Assembly (NCBI GenBank): GCA_937896705.1
Contig: CALBOC010000326.1
Coordinates: forward strand, 1-11,550
Length of the DNA stretch: 11,550 nucleotides
Origin: an uncultured Micrococcaceae bacterium
Lineage (GTDB): Bacteria > Actinomycetota > Actinomycetes > Actinomycetales > Micrococcaceae
Direction of reading: 5' to 3'
Shown: positions 5,691 to 11,550 of the stretch, one piece after another
Layout: every line of letters begins with the position of its first letter
How positions within the stretch are numbered: the stretch's first letter is position 1
Notes under the pieces: generated by a model
The model's input: the letters and a program-made list of their open reading frames with translations, nothing else
Databases searched by the model: none
What the model was told of the DNA's origin: nothing
Program-made: the position numbers and the translations under genes

Positions 5691-7061
5691 CTAGACGCTC
5701 ACGGCGTCAGCCGCCTCAGCGATGGTCGGATAGCGGAAGTCGTACCCGATGTTCTCTAACACGATGGACCGGGCGCGAGTGCTGCCCATCAGCATCCCGG
5801 GTTCCATCCGGATAATATTCATCGCGAAATTCAATAACCGAGCCGGGACCGGGATGTTTCGTGCCCCCAGCCCCGGAGCCAGTGCGGTAATAACTTCCGA
5901 TAACCGCGTTTGTTCCGGGGCGACCGCCACTACGACCGACGGTGGTTTGCGCATGGTCAACAGGTGGGTCACAAGACCGACCCAGTCGTCTTCGTGAATC
6001 CAGGGCAAATAACCATCGATACTTGGTCGGGTTTTCGACAGGGCCATGGCCGCCAGACCGTAGGTGATTTCGGTAGATTGGCCCAGCACCACGCCAGTGC
6101 GCAAAATGATCGCGCCATCGGGGGCCGCAGCTTCCCAGTCGGCAACGAGCTGTCCCATGCCGGTGGGTCCGTCCCGGTCAGCAGTCGGGGAAGTGGTCTC
6201 GGTAAATTCTTTGGTTGAGGTCGCAGCCCACAACGGCACCGCGCTGCCTTGAATCCACCGGTGCAGCACCCCGCCCTGTGTCTCAGCGGTTGCCACCGCA
6301 GCGCGTAAGGTTTCCATCGGTTCGATCCGGGAAGCTGCCAGGGCAGCAACTTCTTTGGGCGTAAATTTTGCTCCCAGGCGTCTGCCGACCAGATTGATGA
6401 TATTAAACCCTGCATCATCTAACAGTTGATCATAGAGTGGGCCCAGATCATCGGCGCTCCAGCGTACCTGTGGGTAGGGGGCGTCGGTGCGCGGGCTGCG
6501 AGTCAGAACAACAACGCGATGGCCGGAAGCCAGCAGTCGGGTGGCCAACCGAGATCCCAGATACCCTGACCCGCCGGCGATAATGTTCAAGGGTTGGCTC
6601 AGATCGGGTCCCGGGGAGGCCATGTGAAGCATTCTGGCACCGACTGCTCCCAGGTCTGCTGTTAGCGGTTCGGCAAGCGCGGCCCCCAGCGGTGCGGCCA
6701 GGGGACCGATCACTTGGATATGGCGAGTCAGCGTGGTACCTCCAGCGGTGGGCTGGATCGTCCACCGCTGTTCGGTATACCCCCCGGGTTGATCTTGTCG
6801 CCAGGCAATTTCGCGGTCTGGGTCCGCAGTGACAATGGTGGCGGCCGGGGCGGTCGCGGCGTGCAGAAACCCGCGAATCAAAGCTTTGGGCACCACCTTG
6901 ATGCGATCCCCGGTTTGCAGGCGGGAGCCGGCCACGTGTTCGGGGGTAAACTTTTGGAGCTGATCATCGAATTGCACCCAGGCTCTGGGATCGGAAAGCA
7001 GGTCCCACACCTGCTCAATGGTGAGTGCCAGAAAGATTGATTGTGTCCGAGAAAAGCCCAT
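5691..7061 (-). CDS. SRPBCC domain–TIGR01777/YfcH-like NAD-dependent epimerase fusion
   Basis: 456 aa from ATG 7061. Residues 1 to about 147 form an SRPBCC/START-like ligand-binding domain (IEQVWDLLSDPRAWVQFDDQL... ending IQVIGPLAAPLGAALAEPL). From about 158 comes an extended SDR/epimerase domain with the Rossmann motif AGGSGYLGSRLATRLLASGHRVVVLTRSP (glycines 163, 164, 166, 169), NLVGRRLGAKFTPKEVAALAASRIEPMETL, and GAIILRTGVVLG. The C-terminal 60 residues (IPVPARLLNFAMNIIRMEPGMLMGSTRARSIVLENIGYDFRYPTIAEAADAV) are the DUF1731 tail of YfcH/TIGR01777 proteins. The catalytic activity of this family is not established. The SRPBCC part may present a hydrophobic substrate. The arrangement is, to my knowledge, known in actinobacteria. 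The gene sits 84 bases downstream of putP, separated by a hairpin, and 64 bases upstream of the Crp/Fnr gene, all on one strand. Confidence 0.9.
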   Translation of the reverse strand: MGFSRTQSIFLALTIEQVWDLLSDPRAWVQFDDQLQKFTPEHVAGSRLQTGDRIKVVPKALIRGFLHAATAPAATIVTADPDREIAWRQDQPGGYTEQRWTIQPTAGGTTLTRHIQVIGPLAAPLGAALAEPLTADLGAVGARMLHMASPGPDLSQPLNIIAGGSGYLGSRLATRLLASGHRVVVLTRSPRTDAPYPQVRWSADDLGPLYDQLLDDAGFNIINLVGRRLGAKFTPKEVAALAASRIEPMETLRAAVATAETQGGVLHRWIQGSAVPLWAATSTKEFTETTSPTADRDGPTGMGQLVADWEAAAPDGAIILRTGVVLGQSTEITYGLAAMALSKTRPSIDGYLPWIHEDDWVGLVTHLLTMRKPPSVVVAVAPEQTRLSEVITALAPGLGARNIPVPARLLNFAMNIIRMEPGMLMGSTRARSIVLENIGYDFRYPTIAEAADAVSV

Positions 7062-7087
7062 GGGTCCATCGTAGACTCGTTTAACGC

Positions 7088-7128
7088 ATTGTTGGCAACA
7101 AACTCATGGTTGAGTTGCTGCCAACAGT
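7088..7128 (-). terminator. Stem-loop downstream of putP, possible terminator
   Basis: A large imperfect hairpin has outer arms ATTGTTGGCA (7088-7097) and TGCCAACAGT (7119-7128), pairing over 10 bp with one G-U on one strand. CAA/TTG and CTCA/TGAG continue it through a mismatch and a bulge, with loop TGGT at 7107-7110. It begins 18 bases after the putP stop codon and ends about 27 bases before the epimerase start. On the minus strand no U-run follows, so it is not a textbook intrinsic terminator; it could attenuate readthrough or protect the mRNA end. Confidence 0.5.
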
Positions 7129-7145
7129 GCGAGGATCGGTTGAAC

Positions 7146-8654
7146 TTATTTTGTTGAAACCGTCTCCCGCATTTGATCGAATTCCACTTCGACCTCAGGG
7201 TCCGGGTGTTTGGTGAGCAGCGAAACGATAATTGCCACAATGAAGTGGACCAAAACTCCGGGCACGATCTCATACAGGTTGATCGTTTCTTTGATGACCG
7301 GGATTGTTCCCCAGAGGTAGGTCACGACCGCCCCGGCGACCATACCGGCAAGTGCACCCATGGCAGTGATGCGTTTCCAATACAGTGCCAACAAGATCAT
7401 CGGGCCAAATGCGGCACCAAATCCGGCCCAGGCGAATCCAACGAGATCCAAGACCGTGGATTCCGGATCTTGTGCGATGAGGATCGCGACAATTGAAACG
7501 GCCACAACCGAAATCCGCCCGAGCCACAACTGGGTCCGTTCGTCAGGGTTGCGTTTGAACAGACCGTAAATGTCTTCCACCAGCGCCGAAGATGACACCA
7601 GCAGCTGCGAGGACATTGTCGACATGATCGCAGCTAATACCGCTGCCAGCACCAGGCCGGCGACAAACGGGTGGAACAAGATTTGCGACAACACCAGGAA
7701 GACGGTTTCGGGGTTGTCCAATGGCTGGCCCGCATCTTGGAACCATGCCACCCCAATCAGCCCGGTCAGGACCGCGCCACCCATACACAAGATGACCCAG
7801 CCGGTACCGATCCGACGTGCAGTTTTGACCTCGCCGTGGCTTCGAATCGCGAAGAATCGGGCCAAAATGTGCGGCTGACCAAAATACCCCAGACCCCAGG
7901 CGAGACCCGAGATGATCACCAGCATCGAAGCCCCAGAGAAGTCGCCACCGGTGAAGGACAGATGGTCCAGACCGTTTTGTGCATCAGCTTCGGTGATCAA
8001 GCTGACCACTTCGCCTGGGCCCCCGAGCTGGACCGTAGCAATGATCGGTACGACCACCAGCGCTGCCAGCATCAGCAAGCCTTGGGCAACGTCGGTTAGT
8101 GAAATGCCAAGAAACCCACCAAATACGGTATAGGCCAGGGTGACACCACCAACCACCAGCACACCGGTCATGTAGTTCCACCCAAAGGAGGATTCGAAAA
8201 ACGCGCCAGAAGCCACCATCATCGAAGCGACGTAAAAGACGAAAAAGACCAGAATAATGACCGCCGAGACCGAACGGATCAATCGGCTCCGATCGCGAAA
8301 CCGCTGCTCGAAAAACGCGGGCATGGTGATCGTATCGCGACTCAGCTCCGAATAGACTCGCAACCGGGGAGCCACAATGAGCCAGTTCAACCAAGTACCC
8401 AGGGTCAGTCCAATGGCGATCCAGGCTTCAATCAACCCGGTGGCATAGAGCGCCCCGGGCAAGCCCATCAGCAGCCAACCTGACATATCGGATGCTCCGG
8501 CGGACAATGCCGCTACTCGTGGTGAGAGATCACGGCCGGCCAATAAGAAATCGCGTCCCGTCTTGGTGCGCCGGTAGGCATAGAAACCGATAGCCAGCAT
8601 TCCCAGCAGGTAGATGATAATGGCTGCAAACTGATAGGCGTGTTCTTCACTCAT
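7146..8654 (-). CDS. putP: Sodium/proline symporter PutP
   Basis: Na+-coupled L-proline importer of the SSS family in the cytoplasmic membrane, 502 aa from ATG 8654, the same length as E. coli PutP. It has about 13 hydrophobic segments. SAGASDMSGWLLMGLPGALY (51-70) carries D56 and S58, equivalent to D55 and S57 of E. coli; LAWGLGYFGQPHILARFFAI (251-270) is the conserved TM block; AAVLAAIMSTMSSQLLVSSSALVEDIY (337-363) carries A342, S345 and T346, equivalent to the Na+-site residues A337, S340 and T341. An in-frame TTG at 8663 would add MFA but overlaps the -10 element, and no Shine-Dalgarno supports either start, so ATG 8654 with a leaderless message is preferred. The gene is divergent from putA across 173 bases; together they take up and oxidise proline. 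Confidence 0.97.
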   Translation of the reverse strand: MSEEHAYQFAAIIIYLLGMLAIGFYAYRRTKTGRDFLLAGRDLSPRVAALSAGASDMSGWLLMGLPGALYATGLIEAWIAIGLTLGTWLNWLIVAPRLRVYSELSRDTITMPAFFEQRFRDRSRLIRSVSAVIILVFFVFYVASMMVASGAFFESSFGWNYMTGVLVVGGVTLAYTVFGGFLGISLTDVAQGLLMLAALVVVPIIATVQLGGPGEVVSLITEADAQNGLDHLSFTGGDFSGASMLVIISGLAWGLGYFGQPHILARFFAIRSHGEVKTARRIGTGWVILCMGGAVLTGLIGVAWFQDAGQPLDNPETVFLVLSQILFHPFVAGLVLAAVLAAIMSTMSSQLLVSSSALVEDIYGLFKRNPDERTQLWLGRISVVAVSIVAILIAQDPESTVLDLVGFAWAGFGAAFGPMILLALYWKRITAMGALAGMVAGAVVTYLWGTIPVIKETINLYEIVPGVLVHFIVAIIVSLLTKHPDPEVEVEFDQMRETVSTK

Positions 8655-8662
8655 AGCAAACA

Positions 8663-8692
8663 ATTATCGCCACTGTCGTACCGATCTCCAAA
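8663..8692 (-). promoter_or_regulatory. putP promoter, apparently leaderless
   Basis: On the minus strand, -35 TTTGGA (8692-8687), an 18-bp spacer and -10 GATAAT (8668-8663; 5 of 6 matches to TATAAT). Only 8 bases separate the -10 from ATG 8654, so the RNA would begin at or next to the start codon. This agrees with the lack of a Shine-Dalgarno. Confidence 0.5.
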
Positions 8693-8787
8693 TCTCAGCG
8701 TGGCGACCCGCCCGGCTTCGACACGGCAGTTCAGGGGGCGTCCCGCAGGTTTATGGTATACCGGGACCACCTCATGGCCGTATGCTG

Positions 8788-8817
8788 TGTGTCACAACAC
8801 CTGACGGATGTTTCACA
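8788..8817 (+). promoter_or_regulatory. Two TGTKTCACA direct repeats upstream of putA, candidate operator
   Basis: TGTGTCACA at 8788-8796 and TGTTTCACA at 8809-8817 differ by one base and are 21 bp apart, two helical turns, so a protein could bind both on one DNA face. The first copy is itself a palindrome (TGTG-T-CACA). A weak -10-like TATGCT at 8781-8786 lies just upstream, and the second copy touches the putA Shine-Dalgarno (AGGAG, 8817-8821). This places the repeats where a repressor could block putA. PutA here lacks the DNA-binding domain that autoregulates enterobacterial put genes, so a separate regulator is expected. No binding protein is identified. The rest of the 173-base putP–putA spacer shows only the putP promoter. 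Confidence 0.4.
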
Positions 8818-8827
8818 GGAGCACGAT

Positions 8828-11550
8828 ATGAGTCCACGTTCACCCCGCCCGTGGCAGCTGACCGATGACGCCATCCAGCAGGCTCGCACCTGGTTAGCCC
8901 GCGCCGCGAACATCCCAACAGATCGATCCGCCCAACAACTGGCCGGGGTACTAAAAGACCCCAACGGTCTAGCCTTCACCGTTGGCTTCGTCGATCGCGT
9001 GGTCCGGCCCGAAGACCACACCGTCGCGGCACACGCGCTGGCCAGCATTGCCAATGATGTGCCCGGCTTTTTACCCTGGCATCTGCAGACCGCGGTACGG
9101 GCTGGCGGCAAACTCGCCCCCGCACTGCCCGGGGTGGTCGTGCCAGCAGCCCAAACAGCGCTACGATCGATGGTCGGACATTTACTCATCGACTCCCGGG
9201 ATAAACAACTCGCTCGTGGGATCCAAACCATCCGCACCGGTGGGATCGACCTCAACATCAATCTGTTAGGTGAAGCCATCCTGGGGAACCAAGAGGCCCG
9301 CAACCGTGTCGCGGCCACCAAAGCGCTAATCGAACGCCACGACATCGACTATGTCTCGATCAAGGTATCCGCCACGGTGGCACCGCATAACCCGTGGGCC
9401 CACGATGAAGCAGTCGACCAGATCGTAGCGCAACTACGTCCGCTATACCGTGCGGCAATGACCGCTGATCCCGTAACCTTTATTAACCTAGACATGGAGG
9501 AGTATAAGGACCTTGCTTTAACCATCGAGGTCTATCAGCGACTCATTGCTGAACCCGAATTCCAACATTTCCGGTCTGGAATTGTCCTACAGGCCTATCT
9601 GCCCGACGCCTACCAGGCCATGGTCGATCTGCAAGACTTCGCCGCCCAACGGGTAGCGGATGGGGGAGCGCCCATCAAGGTGCGGGTGGTCAAAGGCGCG
9701 AATCTTCCGATGGAACGCGTCCAGGCTGCCATGCGAAGCTGGCCGCAAACCGTCTGGCCTACCAAACAGGATACGGACGCCAACTATAAACGCATCCTGG
9801 ACTACGCCTTACACCCGGAACGCCTGACACACGTGGAAATCGGAGTCGCGGGTCAAAACATCTTCGATATCGCCCTGGCCTATCTGCTCATGCAACACCG
9901 GGACATTCCTACCCAGGGACCGGTGGACTTTGAGATGCTACTGGGGATGGCCAGCGCCCAGGCAGAAGCGATCCGAGCCGATGTTGGGCGTCTCTTGTTG
10001 TACACGCCGGTGGTACATCCGGATGAATTCGACGTCGCAATCTCGTATTTAGTGCGCCGCCTCGAAGAAGGCGCCTCACAAGACAACTTCATGTCCGCGG
10101 TGTTTGAGCTCGACAACGAGGAGGTCTTCACCCGAGAAGCTGACCGGTTTCGTGCCTCTCTGGACCAGTTGCGCACCGAAGAGGACCATACGCCGCAGCC
10201 TCGTCGCCAACAAAATCGGCAGACCGAAGATTTTTCTGCACCCGCCCGGCCCACGACGTTTAACAATGTGGCCGATACGGACCCAAATCTGGCACATAAC
10301 CGCGCCTGGGCGCGTCAGATTATTAACCGCATGGCAGACTCAACCTTGGGTCAGGATTTGGTCGCAGCCCACCGAGTCGAAACGAGCCAAGCGCTAGAGG
10401 ACGCCATCTCAGCTGCGATTAGCGCCGGGAAGACCTGGCAGTTACTGCCGCTGGCAATCCGCTCCGAGGTGTTACTCAGAATCGGGGATCACCTGGCGGC
10501 AGCCCGGGGCAGGTTGCTTGAAGTCATGGGTGCTGAAACCGGCAAAACTATCGAACAGGGCGATCCCGAAGTCTCAGAAGGCATCGACTTTGCCCGCTAC
10601 TACGGGCAACAGTGTCTACAGCTGGACCAGGTCGCTGGTGCGACACCTCACCCCGTGGGTCTTACGGTCGTCACGCCGCCGTGGAATTTCCCCATGGCGA
10701 TCCCGACCGGATCGATGACCTCCGCACTGGCGGCAGGTTCCCCGGTCATTATCAAACCCGCACCACAGGCTCAGCGCACCGCGGCCGTGATCGTTGAAGC
10801 CATCTGGGCAACGCTGGAAGAATACGATCTACCCCGGGAGCTGGTCACGTTGGTGATCGCCGAGGAAAACTCGTTGGGGTCACAGCTGGTATCCGACCCG
10901 CGCGTTGAACGAGTCATTTTGACCGGCGGCTACGAGACCGCCCAACTATTTACCGATCTGCGCCCCGATATGCCGCTGTACGGTGAGACCTCTGGCAAGA
11001 ACGCGATTGTCGTGACCCCCACGGCGGACCTGGATTTGGCAGTCGCAGACATCGTGGATTCGGCATTCGGACATGCAGGCCAGAAATGTTCTGCTGCCTC
11101 GTTGCTCATCCTGGTCGGTCAGACCGCGGTGAGCAAGCGCTTCCACCGTCAACTCCTCGACGCCGTGAACTCGCTGGTGGTCGATCACCCCACCAACCCG
11201 GAAGCACAAATGGGCCCGGTCGTAGAAGAACCCGGCGAGAAACTCCAGCGCGGACTGACCACGCTTGAGCCGGGACAACGCTGGCACCTGGTGCCCAAAC
11301 GGCTCGATGGCACCGGGAGGCTGTTCTCACCCGGCATCCGATCAGGTGTCCGCCCCGGTTCGGAATATCACCTCACCGAATACTTCGGCCCCGTGCTGGG
11401 GGTCATGTCGGCCGATACGCTGGAAGATGCTATCGACTACGTCAACGCGGTGCCCTACGGACTGACCTCCGGGATCCATTCTTTGGACCCCGACGAGATC
11501 GCGACCTGGTCCGAACACGTCGCGGCCGGCAACCTCTACATCAACCGCGG
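8828..11550 (+). CDS. putA: Bifunctional proline dehydrogenase / P5C dehydrogenase PutA, C-terminus cut by window edge
   Basis: Oxidises proline to P5C with FAD, then glutamate semialdehyde to glutamate with NAD+. ATG 8828 follows AGGAG (8817-8821) at a 6-base gap. The PRODH part is roughly residues 20-430: YVSIKVSA, INLDMEEYKDLALTIEVYQRL (D222), GIVLQAYLPDA, VRVVKGANLPMERV (K289), TKQDTDANYKRIL, VGVAGQNIFDIALAYLL and YLVRRLEEGASQDNF (R410/R411, matching the substrate-carboxylate arginines R555/R556 of E. coli PutA). A polar linker (about 438-475) leads to the aldehyde dehydrogenase part: PPWNFP with N620, YGETSGKN with E720, and FGHAGQKCSA with the catalytic C754. There is no N-terminal ribbon-helix-helix DNA-binding domain. 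907 codons are present; actinobacterial PutA is usually around 1150, so some 240 residues lie beyond the window. Confidence 0.97.
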   Translation, partial: MSPRSPRPWQLTDDAIQQARTWLARAANIPTDRSAQQLAGVLKDPNGLAFTVGFVDRVVRPEDHTVAAHALASIANDVPGFLPWHLQTAVRAGGKLAPALPGVVVPAAQTALRSMVGHLLIDSRDKQLARGIQTIRTGGIDLNINLLGEAILGNQEARNRVAATKALIERHDIDYVSIKVSATVAPHNPWAHDEAVDQIVAQLRPLYRAAMTADPVTFINLDMEEYKDLALTIEVYQRLIAEPEFQHFRSGIVLQAYLPDAYQAMVDLQDFAAQRVADGGAPIKVRVVKGANLPMERVQAAMRSWPQTVWPTKQDTDANYKRILDYALHPERLTHVEIGVAGQNIFDIALAYLLMQHRDIPTQGPVDFEMLLGMASAQAEAIRADVGRLLLYTPVVHPDEFDVAISYLVRRLEEGASQDNFMSAVFELDNEEVFTREADRFRASLDQLRTEEDHTPQPRRQQNRQTEDFSAPARPTTFNNVADTDPNLAHNRAWARQIINRMADSTLGQDLVAAHRVETSQALEDAISAAISAGKTWQLLPLAIRSEVLLRIGDHLAAARGRLLEVMGAETGKTIEQGDPEVSEGIDFARYYGQQCLQLDQVAGATPHPVGLTVVTPPWNFPMAIPTGSMTSALAAGSPVIIKPAPQAQRTAAVIVEAIWATLEEYDLPRELVTLVIAEENSLGSQLVSDPRVERVILTGGYETAQLFTDLRPDMPLYGETSGKNAIVVTPTADLDLAVADIVDSAFGHAGQKCSAASLLILVGQTAVSKRFHRQLLDAVNSLVVDHPTNPEAQMGPVVEEPGEKLQRGLTTLEPGQRWHLVPKRLDGTGRLFSPGIRSGVRPGSEYHLTEYFGPVLGVMSADTLEDAIDYVNAVPYGLTSGIHSLDPDEIATWSEHVAAGNLYINR

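Noticed and set aside
8655..8663. TTG at 8663 as the PutP start
   Set aside because: It overlaps the -10 hexamer and has no Shine-Dalgarno; ATG 8654 gives 502 residues, matching E. coli PutP.
8828..9000. Ribbon-helix-helix DNA-binding domain at the PutA N-terminus
   Set aside because: The protein begins directly with the helical region of the proline dehydrogenase part, so it cannot autoregulate in the E. coli manner.
1..11550. Mobile elements, CRISPR arrays, tRNA or rRNA genes, and defence genes
   Set aside because: No transposase, regularly spaced repeat array, tRNA-like cloverleaf or rRNA segment was recognised; all genes are ordinary housekeeping or metabolic types.

Overview
The window looks like chromosomal DNA from a high-GC actinobacterium, most likely Micrococcales/Micrococcaceae. 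The reasons are the moderately high GC, frequent GTG starts, an actinobacterial type of bifunctional PutA, an actinobacterial SRPBCC–epimerase fusion, and two genes that look leaderless. The genus cannot be fixed from sequence alone. I see no mobile element, CRISPR array, tRNA or rRNA. Gene density is high and no stretch over 300 bases lacks a gene.

Layout. (1) 1-2522, minus strand: most of an HrpB-type DExH helicase, cut at its C-terminus by the window edge. (2) 2560-4910, plus strand: a short leader, then a ChaA-type cation:proton antiporter and an Old Yellow Enzyme of the YqjM/NamA type, probably one transcript. (3) 4907-5626, minus: a Crp/Fnr-family regulator converging on the OYE gene, with a perfect TTGA-N6-TCAA box upstream. 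(4) 5691-7061, minus: an SRPBCC domain fused to a TIGR01777/YfcH-like epimerase. (5) 7146-8654, minus: the sodium/proline symporter PutP. (6) 8828 to the end, plus: bifunctional proline dehydrogenase/P5C dehydrogenase PutA, cut by the window edge. putP and putA are divergent over a 173-base control region and form a proline uptake and catabolism module (proline to P5C to glutamate).

The most interesting element is the leader of the antiporter gene. It holds two hairpins, each closed by GGG/CCC and capped by an ACGG tetraloop, 13 nt apart. This is the architecture of the guanidine-II (mini-ykkC) riboswitch. The second hairpin is mutually exclusive with a longer helix (2608-2614 with 2645-2651, and 2621-2626 with 2636-2641) that buries the weak Shine-Dalgarno and the GTG start of the antiporter. 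This reads as a complete translational ON switch. It implies that a ChaA/CaCA-family antiporter, normally thought of as a Ca2+/Na+/K+:H+ exchanger, is induced by guanidine here and may export guanidinium. The OYE gene may be part of the same response.

Other regulatory signals: a Crp/Fnr regulator with an FNR-type recognition helix (E-x-x-S-R) next to a matching FNR-type box; two copies of TGTKTCACA exactly 21 bp apart before putA; and a putP promoter placed so that transcription would begin at or next to the ATG.
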